Shown one piece after another: positions 9,420 to 17,139 of a stretch of 64,000 nt of DNA; positions within the stretch are counted from its first letter, which is position 1; each line of letters begins with the position of its first letter. The notes beneath the pieces were generated by a model, which saw only the letters and a list, made by a program, of their open reading frames with translations, was not told the DNA's origin and searched no databases. This DNA comes from an uncultured Bacilli bacterium (GTDB taxonomy: Bacteria; Bacillota_I; Bacilli_A; RF39; UBA660), in NCBI GenBank assembly GCA_947632115.1, contig CANROB010000002.1, forward strand, positions 22,107-86,106, given 5' to 3'. The translations under genes and the position numbers were made by a program.

Positions 9420-12023
9420 ATGAAATTAAGTATTATATATATGTTAGATAACGAAGATTATAAAAAGTCTCTTCATAAATTGTTGGACAAGCATTATTCT
9501 GATGTTGAAATTTTTGTCATCAATCGAATTTTATCAAAAAAGGCATTAGATGAATTAAAATCTATAGAACCAACTATACAAATTTTAGATGGTAATAGAA
9601 AGTCTTTCAAAGAATGTTTAGAATCTGTTTGGAAAAAATTAAATGCCGAATTTGTTTATATCACAACAGCATCTTGCATTATGGATAAAAAAACGATTCC
9701 TGTTATTTTAAAACAAATAAAAGCGAATCCAAATGCCTCTTTCTATTTCTTTAATTCTTTCTTTGCTAGAAAGAAACAATTAAAACATTATCCTAATTTT
9801 AATTCGAATGATATTTTATATATTAATTTATATTCTTATGTTTTTCCAAAAAAAGCGATTAGAGATTTTAATGAAATTACGGATGTTTGTGATAGTGAAA
9901 CGCAAGTTCAACTACTTTTGCAATTGTTTTCCCACCAAGAGGACTTAATTTTGATTGATGAAGTTACACAACAATATACCACAAGACTTTCTTTAAATCA
10001 CGATTGCTACAACAAAAAATGGTATACCGATACGATTCAGAATATTTATTTACCATATCTCGATCGTCATACTTCTAATAACTGGCAAGAAAGAATTCTT
10101 TATTGTTCTATCTTTTATAAATTTAAAATGAATGAAAATGGATCCAATAAGGAAGTGTTATTAGGAGACGAGAGACAAGAATTTTTTGCGGCGGTGGGAG
10201 AGTTATTCCGCCACTTTTCTCCAGATTTTTTTAACCATTTAGATTTTTTGGATGCTCGTTTAGACCATAATTACGCATTTAAATATTTTATGATTTTTCT
10301 TCGTGAGGGAGTAGAAAAATTAACAGCTTCTTTTGAAGAAGAAAAGATAATTACCTATATTAATTCTCATAAAGTACCTTTCTGTAATGATGTTATTGAA
10401 ATGGAAGCTATGAATTATTATGATAACAAATTAGTGATTGATGCTAGTTTTGATAGTACGCAAATAATCGATTTACCCACTTCAAGTATTTATGCACTAG
10501 TAGATGGAGAAAAAAAGAGTGTTACGAAATTAGATATTTATTCTCTTACCAAATATTTTGCTGTTTCTACCCAAAAAAAATATGTATTTCAGCTTAGTAT
10601 CCCTTGTGATGGTTTAAAACATGAAATCGAAATCATTTTAAATTTGAATGGGGTAGAAAAACGAATGCCTTTAAACTTTCACAAGGCAGGTGCTAGATTA
10701 ACGGAAATTTATCCTCACACTTATTGGCAATATAAGGATATTCTTGTAAAATATCGAGATAATAAGTTGATTATCACAAAGAATAGGGCATTTTCTCATT
10801 TAACTAGCGAGATTCTTTTCTGTATTGATTTACTGCTTTATTCTCATGGCTTTTTTCGTCTTAAAAATTTCTTCTTAAGAATACTATATTGGATTCTCAA
10901 GCCGTTTTATGCTCACAAAAGGATTTGGCTATATTTTGACAAACTGTATAAGGCAGATGATAATGGCGAATTTGCTATTACTTATACTAGCAAATTAAAG
11001 GATGGAATTGATCATTATTATGTCATTAATGCTTCTTCTTATGATCTTCCAAGATTGAAGGGCCTAGGTATTAAAACCATTAAATTTAATTCTTTACGTC
11101 ATAAATTAATGAGCCTTTATGCAGAGAATATTGTAGCAACTCATCCAGATATTATTAAGTTTTGTGGTTTTGGAAAAAACTTACAATTAGCTTTTAGAAA
11201 TTTATGGAATGCAAATATCATTTGTATTGCGCATGGCCTTACTATGCAAAAGAATGCTGAGGTTCAAAATAGACTTTATGATAATACCATGTTTTATACT
11301 ACTTCTAGTAAATATGAGGTAAATCATCTATTAGAGCCGGTTTATGGATATAGCCCAGATCAGATTGCATTGACAGGTATGTCTCGTTTTGATGTAATGA
11401 TATCTAATGATCAAAAAGAGATTTTAATTACACCAACTTGGCGGAGAAGTGTTTCTGGCGTTTCTAATTTTAATTCTCCAAAGGAATATAATAGCGAGTT
11501 TAAATCTAGTTCTTATTATAAAATATACAATTCCCTTATTAATGATAAAAGACTTATTCAATGTGCGAAAAAAACAGGCTATAAGCTTGTCTTCCTATTA
11601 CATCCAGCGATGAGCTCACAAATTGATGACTATGACAAAAATGAATATGTAACTTTCTTGCAAGCAACGAGTGACATTAGCTATCATGATATTCTATCTA
11701 AATCCAGTTTAATGGTAACAGATTATTCTGGTGTTCAGTATGATTTTGCCTATATGCATAAACCAATTATCTATTATCATTCTGAACTTTTGCCACCACG
11801 TTTTGAAGAAGGAGCACTAAAGTATGACACGATGGGGTTTGGTCCAATTTGCAGAGATCACGAAAGTATTGTTTCTGAACTTATTAAGTATATGAAAAAC
11901 AATTGTCAGATTGAAAAGAAGTATGAGGATCGGATTAACGACTTTTTCGCTTTTAACGATAGAAATAATAGTAAACGAATTTATGAAGCTATCTTAGAAT
12001 TTACCGATAGAATGAAAAAATAA
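9420..12023 (+). CDS. Multidomain glycosyltransferase / polyol-phosphate transferase
   Basis: The 867-residue protein has three parts. Residues 1 to about 270 look like a divergent GT2 domain (LSIIYMLDNEDYKKSL start; no clean DXD seen). A middle region, about 290-450, is beta-rich and resembles the accessory region of TarS-like enzymes. The C-terminal 400 residues are a Glyphos_transf domain with IAHGLTMQKN in place of the usual WHA motif, LTGMSRFD, ITPTWRRSVSG, LLHPAM and MVTDYSGVQYDFAY. It could extend or glycosylate the polymer, or do both. The start ATG 9420 follows AGGGGAT; the TTG two codons earlier is too close to that site. It closes the 2.8-12.0 kb run of tightly spaced genes. Confidence 0.75.
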   Translation: MKLSIIYMLDNEDYKKSLHKLLDKHYSDVEIFVINRILSKKALDELKSIEPTIQILDGNRKSFKECLESVWKKLNAEFVYITTASCIMDKKTIPVILKQIKANPNASFYFFNSFFARKKQLKHYPNFNSNDILYINLYSYVFPKKAIRDFNEITDVCDSETQVQLLLQLFSHQEDLILIDEVTQQYTTRLSLNHDCYNKKWYTDTIQNIYLPYLDRHTSNNWQERILYCSIFYKFKMNENGSNKEVLLGDERQEFFAAVGELFRHFSPDFFNHLDFLDARLDHNYAFKYFMIFLREGVEKLTASFEEEKIITYINSHKVPFCNDVIEMEAMNYYDNKLVIDASFDSTQIIDLPTSSIYALVDGEKKSVTKLDIYSLTKYFAVSTQKKYVFQLSIPCDGLKHEIEIILNLNGVEKRMPLNFHKAGARLTEIYPHTYWQYKDILVKYRDNKLIITKNRAFSHLTSEILFCIDLLLYSHGFFRLKNFFLRILYWILKPFYAHKRIWLYFDKLYKADDNGEFAITYTSKLKDGIDHYYVINASSYDLPRLKGLGIKTIKFNSLRHKLMSLYAENIVATHPDIIKFCGFGKNLQLAFRNLWNANIICIAHGLTMQKNAEVQNRLYDNTMFYTTSSKYEVNHLLEPVYGYSPDQIALTGMSRFDVMISNDQKEILITPTWRRSVSGVSNFNSPKEYNSEFKSSSYYKIYNSLINDKRLIQCAKKTGYKLVFLLHPAMSSQIDDYDKNEYVTFLQATSDISYHDILSKSSLMVTDYSGVQYDFAYMHKPIIYYHSELLPPRFEEGALKYDTMGFGPICRDHESIVSELIKYMKNNCQIEKKYEDRINDFFAFNDRNNSKRIYEAILEFTDRMKK

Positions 12024-12027
12024 AAGT

Positions 12028-12047
12028 AATTTTAACCGGTTAAAATT
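12028..12047. promoter_or_regulatory. 20-bp perfect palindrome, possible operator
   Basis: AATTTTAACCGGTTAAAATT is self-complementary over all 20 bases. It lies directly upstream of and touches the -35 (TTGCAA 12047-12052) of the promoter serving the next gene. No U-run follows, so it is not an intrinsic terminator. Position and symmetry suggest binding of a dimeric regulator. Confidence 0.45.
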
Positions 12048-12076
12048 TGCAAAAGACAACTGAAATGTGTTATGAT
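12047..12076 (+). promoter_or_regulatory. Promoter of the acyltransferase/cytidylyltransferase operon
   Basis: TTGCAA, an 18-nt spacer ending TGT, and TATGAT (12071-12076). The leader to ATG 12190 is ~105 nt, far longer than most leaders in this window. I see no recognisable riboswitch in it. Confidence 0.5.
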
Positions 12077-12189
12077 TATAAACAGATAGTAAAATTTGTA
12101 AGAAAATGTCTATCATCCTAATAAGTTAGATTATTTTATTATAAATTAAAAAATATGAAGAATTATGTTGTAAGGGAGCTAAACAGAGT

Positions 12190-13281
12190 ATGAAATCATC
12201 AAAAACGATAGCGAAGAAAAGTGTAGAAAATGATAATCACATAGAGGCAAATTCTTTTCATTTAAATATCATCAGCAAATATAGAAATCAATTGTATGGT
12301 TTTGCTATTCTTTGGATTGTCTTTTTTCACGCATGGGCAATAGATTTAGTTGATTATTCTTTTGGTCATAAAGTATTGCTCCCTTTAAAAGCATTTATGA
12401 ACAGTGGCAATGTTGGAGTGGACGTATTTCTCTTCCTTTCTGGCATCTGTTTGTATTTTTCCTATTTTAAGAAACCTAATTCTTATGAGTTTTTAAAGAA
12501 AAGAATGATAAGAATTATTCTTCCTGTTTGGATTATTGATGGACTATATTGGTTAATTCGCTATGTTTTTATAGAACATGCAGATTGGAGTTCTTTTTTG
12601 AATAGGATGCTTCTGATGCAATTTTGGGAGAAGGGAGATAGTACCATTTGGTTCGTTTCCTGCATTGCTCTCTTTTATTTTCTATATCCTTATATTTATG
12701 AATATCTTTTTGGAAAAGAAAAGAATCGTGTATGGTTTCGGGGAATTATTTTATTAGGAATTTCTTATTTAGGAATTATTTGCTTTTCTAAAGTGAATCC
12801 TAGCCTTTATCAAACGGTTGAAATTGCCCTTACGAGATTTCCTGTTTTCCTTTTAGGGTGTATGACTGGAAAAATGATATATGAAAAGAAAACTCTTCCA
12901 TCTTTGTTTGCGATAGTTCCCTTTTTGGTAACTTTACTATTCTTTATAGTGGTGTGCCTAAAACCTTTTGGTGGGTATCGCATGAGATTTTTCTATTTGG
13001 TTGGAGGAGTAAGCATTGCTTATTCTGTAGCGATATTATTTGCTATTTTCGATAAATGCGGCTTAACAAAGAAAATACTTTCTTTTTTCTCATTTATAGG
13101 ATCTTTTTCTTTAGAACTATATTTAAGTCATATTATGCTAAATCAAGTATATAGATTAACTCCCCTTTATGTAAAAGGCGATTTAAGTAGATATTTAGTA
13201 GTGGCAGGAATAAGCGTTTTGATAGCTTATCTTGCTTCTAAGGTTCGTTTATTTTTATCAGAGAAAGTTTTAAAAAATTAG
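12190..13281 (+). CDS. Acyltransferase-3 family membrane protein
   Basis: The 363-residue polytopic membrane protein has the acyltransferase-3 signature IVFFHAWAID (conserved His in the first helix) and GVDVFLFLSGICLYFSYF, with about ten membrane segments. It probably O-acylates an extracytoplasmic sugar or polyol. It is not closely similar to the acyltransferase at 3539 and has no adjacent SGNH gene. It begins the transcription unit that continues with the cytidylyltransferase, GatZ-like and GatD-like genes, so its substrate may be the polymer built from their product. GGGAG lies 11 nt before the ATG, a rather long spacing. Confidence 0.8.
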   Translation: MKSSKTIAKKSVENDNHIEANSFHLNIISKYRNQLYGFAILWIVFFHAWAIDLVDYSFGHKVLLPLKAFMNSGNVGVDVFLFLSGICLYFSYFKKPNSYEFLKKRMIRIILPVWIIDGLYWLIRYVFIEHADWSSFLNRMLLMQFWEKGDSTIWFVSCIALFYFLYPYIYEYLFGKEKNRVWFRGIILLGISYLGIICFSKVNPSLYQTVEIALTRFPVFLLGCMTGKMIYEKKTLPSLFAIVPFLVTLLFFIVVCLKPFGGYRMRFFYLVGGVSIAYSVAILFAIFDKCGLTKKILSFFSFIGSFSLELYLSHIMLNQVYRLTPLYVKGDLSRYLVVAGISVLIAYLASKVRLFLSEKVLKN

Positions 13282-13312
13282 ATTTTCTCTTTGAATAGGA
13301 AGGAAAGAAAAT

Positions 13313-14032
13313 ATGAAAAAGTCTAAAAATATTGTCATTTTAATGATGGGTGGTAAGGCTACCAGATTTGGTAATGATATTCCTAAACAGTATACAGAAG
13401 TGAAAGGATTACCATTATATCTTTATATTTTAAGGAAATTTAGTGCGATGGAAACAATTGATTCGATTGTGATTGTAACAAATCCTAATTTCTATCAACA
13501 AACGTTAGAATGGAATAAACTAGTGAATACAGAAAAAATTTATAAAGTAATTTGTGGAGGACAAGGAAGATCTAAGGATGTCCTTTCTGCTTTAGAAGTT
13601 GTAAATGAGTTTGCAGATGATGAAGATATTGTGTTAATTCATGACGCGACCCATCCTTATGTGGATGTAGAAGGAACGAAGAAGGTCATTGAAGCGATTC
13701 AACAATATGGAGGAGCTACCTTAGGAGGAAAACAATATGACACGGTTTATTACACAGAAGATGGTATGTTAAAAGAAGTAATTAATCGTGAAAATGTTGT
13801 TTCAGGGGCCTCTCCAGAGGGATTTAAGTTTGGTCTTATTTATAACGTATATAAAAATTCTACTAAAGAGGAATTAGATAAAATGACTTCTGCAGGTGCG
13901 CTTGCTCTTGCAAATCATATTGAAATGGCTATTATTCCATCTGATATTTTAAATTTAAAGATTACATTTCCTGGGGATATGGAGATATTTAGTAATTTAG
14001 TAGATTCTTATTTTTTTAAGGAGGGAGAGTAA
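13313..14032 (+). CDS. IspD/TarI-family polyol-phosphate cytidylyltransferase
   Basis: The 239-residue cytoplasmic nucleotidyltransferase has the CTP-binding loop LMMGGKATRFGNDIPKQY (residues 10-27) and the CGGQGRSKDV block (usual GGxxRxxSV). Family members make CDP-methylerythritol (IspD) or CDP-ribitol (TarI). Two substrate-site motifs deviate: the normally HDAxRP sequence reads HDATHPY (residues 110-116) and the usual QTPQxF reads ASPEGF (166-171). With a GatZ-like and a GatD-like gene immediately downstream (TAATG overlap, then 6 nt), the likely substrate is galactitol-1-phosphate or a related hexitol phosphate, giving a CDP-hexitol. That specificity is inference. The ribosome binding site is GGAAAGAAAA. 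Confidence 0.85.
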   Translation: MKKSKNIVILMMGGKATRFGNDIPKQYTEVKGLPLYLYILRKFSAMETIDSIVIVTNPNFYQQTLEWNKLVNTEKIYKVICGGQGRSKDVLSALEVVNEFADDEDIVLIHDATHPYVDVEGTKKVIEAIQQYGGATLGGKQYDTVYYTEDGMLKEVINRENVVSGASPEGFKFGLIYNVYKNSTKEELDKMTSAGALALANHIEMAIIPSDILNLKITFPGDMEIFSNLVDSYFFKEGE

Positions 14033-15360
14033 TGGAAAATTTATTACTCAATATGGTACAAAAAAGAAAATTGGGAATTCATAGTGGGATACCATCTTTT
14101 TGTAGTGCCAATAAAATTGTGATTGAAGCCATTATGGAACAATCTAAAAGATTTGATGATTATGTGTTAATTGAAGCTACTTCCAATCAAGTAAATCAAT
14201 TTGGTGGATATATGAGTATGACACCGAAAGAATTTAAGGAATATGTATATGAAATAGCTGAAAAAATTTCTTTTGATAAAGATAAAATTATCTTAGGAGG
14301 AGATCATCTAGGACCTCAACCATGGCAAGATTTAGATGAAGAAGAAGCGATGGAAAATTCGAAAACGCTAGTTCGTTTATGCGTAGAGTCTGGTTATATG
14401 AAAATTCATTTGGATACTAGTATGAAACTAGCAAGTGATCCTAAAAAGGGTGCCTTAGATCCTCATGTTGTTGCTAGACGTGGTGCTATTTTATATGAAG
14501 AATGTGAAAAAGCATTCAAGGCCTATAAGAAAAAAAATCCAGATGCTATTCATCCTGTTTTTGTCATTGGTAGTGAGGTTCCAATTCCTGGAGGAAGCCA
14601 AGAAGAGGAAGATACTTTAAAAGTAACAGATCCAGAGGATTTTGAAAACACTTTATTAGCGTATAAGGCTGAGTTTGCAAAAAGAGGCTTAGATGATGCA
14701 TGGAACTATATTATTGCTGTAGTTGTTCAACCAGGAGTAGAATTTGGTAATACGGAAATTCATCAATATGACCGTATTGCCTCTAAGAAATTATGTGATA
14801 CATTAAAAAAATATCCGGATATTGTATTTGAAGGACACTCAACGGATTATCAACCACCTGAAAAATTAAGAGAGATGGTAGAAGATGGTATTGCCATTAT
14901 TAAAGTAGGTCCTGCCTTAACTTTTGCATTAAGAGAAGGCTTATTTGCTCTTGCCATGATGGAAAAGGAATTAGTGAAACCTAGTGAATGGTCTAATTTT
15001 ATTGAGGTATTAGATAAGGTAATGTTAGAAAACCCTAAAAACTGGGTAAAGCATTATCATGGAACAGAAAAACAAATTGCCATTGCTCGTAAATATAGTT
15101 TTTCAGATCGTTGCCGTTATTATTTAACACAACCAGAAGTAGAATATGCTATTCAAAAATTGTTTGCTAATTTTGATGAAATCAATATTCCACTTCATAT
15201 GTTACATCAATATATGCCAAATCAATATATTAAAGTTCGTGATGGAAAACTAGAGTTAAAAGCACGTGAACTTGTAAAAGATCATATTGTGGATTTGGTA
15301 GAAGATTATAATTACGCTGTAAAACATAATTATGTAGTGAGTGGAATCTTTATAAGGTGA
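14032..15360 (+). CDS. gatZ: GatZ/KbaZ-family protein, probable sugar-phosphate 4-epimerase or aldolase subunit
   Basis: The 442-residue protein matches the GatZ/KbaZ family along its length: GIHSGIPSFCSAN at the N-terminus, GGDHLGPQPWQ (about 89-99), KIHLDTSMKLASD, VIGSEVPIPGGSQE and FEGHSTDYQPP. In E. coli GatZ accompanies GatY in tagatose-1,6-bisphosphate aldolase. No GatY partner or tagatose-6-P kinase is present here. Members of this family have been reported to interconvert fructose-6-P and tagatose-6-P at C4, which would feed the adjacent dehydrogenase. I therefore favour an epimerase role, as inference. The start overlaps the preceding stop (TAATG), indicating translational coupling. 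Confidence 0.85.
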   Translation: MENLLLNMVQKRKLGIHSGIPSFCSANKIVIEAIMEQSKRFDDYVLIEATSNQVNQFGGYMSMTPKEFKEYVYEIAEKISFDKDKIILGGDHLGPQPWQDLDEEEAMENSKTLVRLCVESGYMKIHLDTSMKLASDPKKGALDPHVVARRGAILYEECEKAFKAYKKKNPDAIHPVFVIGSEVPIPGGSQEEEDTLKVTDPEDFENTLLAYKAEFAKRGLDDAWNYIIAVVVQPGVEFGNTEIHQYDRIASKKLCDTLKKYPDIVFEGHSTDYQPPEKLREMVEDGIAIIKVGPALTFALREGLFALAMMEKELVKPSEWSNFIEVLDKVMLENPKNWVKHYHGTEKQIAIARKYSFSDRCRYYLTQPEVEYAIQKLFANFDEINIPLHMLHQYMPNQYIKVRDGKLELKARELVKDHIVDLVEDYNYAVKHNYVVSGIFIR

Positions 15361-15366
15361 GGTTAA

Positions 15367-16419
15367 ATGAAAGCTAGTATTTTATATGGAAATGAAGATT
15401 TAAGATATGAGGAGTGCGAGACTCCTAAGGTAGAGCCGGGAACAGTTCGTGTAAGAATAGAAATTACGGGAATTTGCGGTTCTGATGTTCCAAGAGTTCT
15501 TAAAAATGGAGCCCATTTTTATCCTATTATTTTGGGACATGAATTTTCTGGTGTAATTGATGAAATAGGGGAAGGCGTATCTCGTCTAGCAGTAGGGGAT
15601 CATGTCGTTGGCATTCCTTTGATGCCATGTGGACACTGCGAAGACTGTATGCAAGGAAACTATTCCCTTTGTAAAAACTATGATTTTGTTGGTTCTAGAA
15701 GAAATGGAAGCTATGCTGAATATATCGTTCTTCCAGAAGAAAACGTTTATAAAGTAGATAAATCTATTCCTTTTGAACAGGCAGCTATGTTTGAACCGGC
15801 TACGATTGCCATGCATGCTATTAAACTTCTCGATTTTAAGCCAGGAAAAACAGTTGCTATATTGGGTTCAGGCACAATAGGACTTTTTACTTTGCAACTA
15901 GTAAGATTATTAGGGGCTTCTAAAGTAGTAGCATTCAGTAGAAGTGAAAAGAAATTAAATTTAGCAAAAACGATTGGTGCGGATGAGTCTTATAGTACCA
16001 TGAAAGAAGATTTTATTTTAAATGCTAAAGCAGCAAATGATAATAAAGGATTCGATTATGTTTTTGAAACAGCAGGATCTACGGATACTATGAAATATGC
16101 ATTTGAACTAGTTGGTAATAAAGGAAAAGTTTGTCTAGTTGGAACACCTACTAGCAATTTGGAATTCACTCCAAAATTGTGGGAAAACTTAAATCGAAAA
16201 GAATTTGTTTTAACGGGATCATGGATGTCTTATTCATCACCATACCCTGGAAGTGAATGGAAAGATGTTGAACATTATTTTGCAACAGGAGAGTTGAAAT
16301 ATTATCCAGAAGTCGTTGATAAGGTATTTGATTTAGAAGACGCTATGGAAGCATTCAAAATGTATAAAGAGGGTAATGTTCATGGCAAAGTTTTATTAAA
16401 ATGTCATAAACAGGAATAG
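15367..16419 (+). CDS. gatD: Galactitol-1-phosphate 5-dehydrogenase-like zinc alcohol dehydrogenase
   Basis: The 350-residue medium-chain zinc dehydrogenase resembles E. coli GatD strongly by eye: CGSDVPRVLKNGAHFYPIILGHEFSG and NYDFVGSRRNGSYAEYIV are near-identical to GatD blocks. The catalytic zinc site is Cys37, His58 and Glu59, with Glu143 nearby; the structural zinc is Cys88, Cys91, Cys94 and Cys102. The NAD-binding GSGTIG motif is near residue 167. GatD interconverts galactitol-1-P and tagatose-6-P. In this surface-polymer operon the reductive direction would give galactitol-1-P for CDP activation. TarJ, the ribulose-5-P reductase partner of TarI, is the alternative but fits the GatD-type blocks less well. 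AAGGTGAGG precedes the ATG. Confidence 0.85.
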   Translation: MKASILYGNEDLRYEECETPKVEPGTVRVRIEITGICGSDVPRVLKNGAHFYPIILGHEFSGVIDEIGEGVSRLAVGDHVVGIPLMPCGHCEDCMQGNYSLCKNYDFVGSRRNGSYAEYIVLPEENVYKVDKSIPFEQAAMFEPATIAMHAIKLLDFKPGKTVAILGSGTIGLFTLQLVRLLGASKVVAFSRSEKKLNLAKTIGADESYSTMKEDFILNAKAANDNKGFDYVFETAGSTDTMKYAFELVGNKGKVCLVGTPTSNLEFTPKLWENLNRKEFVLTGSWMSYSSPYPGSEWKDVEHYFATGELKYYPEVVDKVFDLEDAMEAFKMYKEGNVHGKVLLKCHKQE

Positions 16420-16450
16420 TAAGAACTCTATATCATAGAATAGTATAAAT

Positions 16451-16479
16451 TTGACAATTTCTGTTAAATTTGATAAAAT
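16451..16479 (+). promoter_or_regulatory. Near-consensus promoter of the large ncRNA
   Basis: TTGACA (16451-16456), a 17-nt spacer ending TGA, and TAAAAT (16474-16479). It combines a perfect -35 with an extended -10 and is among the strongest promoters in the window. Confidence 0.85.
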
Positions 16480-16483
16480 GTAA

Positions 16484-17086
16484 TCGTTGATGGCACATTA
16501 TTCTAGTCAATAATGTCTATTGAGAAGACAGAATTAAAAAGCTGTTAAAGAGCATATCTGTGAAACTTTTGGTGTTTGCTTCTTACGCCCAGTTTGGGGT
16601 GAATGCTGGAAGGTAGAGTGTTGGGCGTCCGTAATGGCATACGCAAATGACCCAACATTCATGGAGACCATAACAGGTGCTTTACCATTGATAAAGTACG
16701 GTTATGGCGTGAACCTATCGTGTGGCGAAAGTTATGGGTAGTGTAGCTTGTCTTGAGTGATATATGGGGATGACCTGTTCAGCTTACCTAGTTTTTAGCT
16801 AGAATTAGTTAAGTATTGCTGTTTGAAACATATATTGCAAAAAAGAACTATCAATAGACGGTTGGTGAGGAAAACTCCTAGAGTGTCATTAGTGTAGGAT
16901 TGCAGTGCGTACTAAGTGGTAATCAAGCCATATATATGGAAACAATATATTAGTTTTCTTAAAGGGGAACCGCACTCATGGTAACGTGATGTGAGAACTA
17001 GAGAAATTCTGCTTGACCTATGACGCAAAGTTAACTACGTTAATTGCCATTTATCGAAGTAAATAAAAGGACATTGTCCTTTTTTT
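16484..17086 (+). ncRNA. ~600-nt ornate structured noncoding RNA (ROOL-like candidate)
   Basis: No convincing protein is encoded in this stretch, yet it is bounded by a strong promoter and a terminator and is full of compensable helices. The ends pair: UCG plus GAUGGCA (16484-16495) with UGCCAUU plus CGA (17046-17058). Internal helices include GUGUUGGG with CCCAACAU, closing a GCGU/ACGC hairpin; CCAUAAC with GUUAUGG, closing GUGCUUUA/UAAAGUAC; and ACCUAU with AUGGGU. Length, closed ends and Bacillota context fit the ROOL class (Rumen-Originating, Ornate, Large) better than OLE or GOLLD, but the class was not verified. RNase P, tmRNA and intron motifs were sought and not found. Confidence 0.8.
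17066..17086 (+). terminator. Terminator of the large ncRNA
   Basis: AAAAGGAC (17066-17073), a 3-nt loop, GTCCTTTT (17077-17084) and further T residues. The next promoter starts only 7 nt later. Confidence 0.85.
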
Positions 17087-17092
17087 CGTGCC

Positions 17093-17121
17093 TTGAAATC
17101 CCTTTAGAATCATGTTATACT
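17093..17121 (+). promoter_or_regulatory. Promoter of the first GT-C gene
   Basis: TTGAAA, a 17-nt spacer ending TGT, and TATACT (17116-17121). The ATG is at 17140, so the leader is about 12 nt and contains little more than AGGTGG. Confidence 0.7.
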
Positions 17122-17139
17122 AACGCTAGAAGGTGGAAT

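Noticed and set aside
12028..12047. The 20-bp palindrome as a rho-independent terminator
   Set aside because: No U-run follows, no loop is available, and it touches the next promoter.
13313..14032. Naming this gene ispD
   Set aside because: Substrate-site motifs differ from IspD and the neighbours are polyol and teichoic genes, not isoprenoid genes.
16484..17086. Group II intron, tmRNA or RNase P RNA
   Set aside because: No domain V-type hairpin, GUGYG boundary or reverse transcriptase; no alanyl-tRNA-like ends or tag ORF; no GAGGAAAGUCC/ACAGAA pair of RNase P (only a loose GAGGAAAACUCC).
17044..17139. N-terminal extension of the first GT-C protein
   Set aside because: The stretch contains the ncRNA terminator and a TTGAAA-17-TATACT promoter; AGGTGG sits before ATG 17140.
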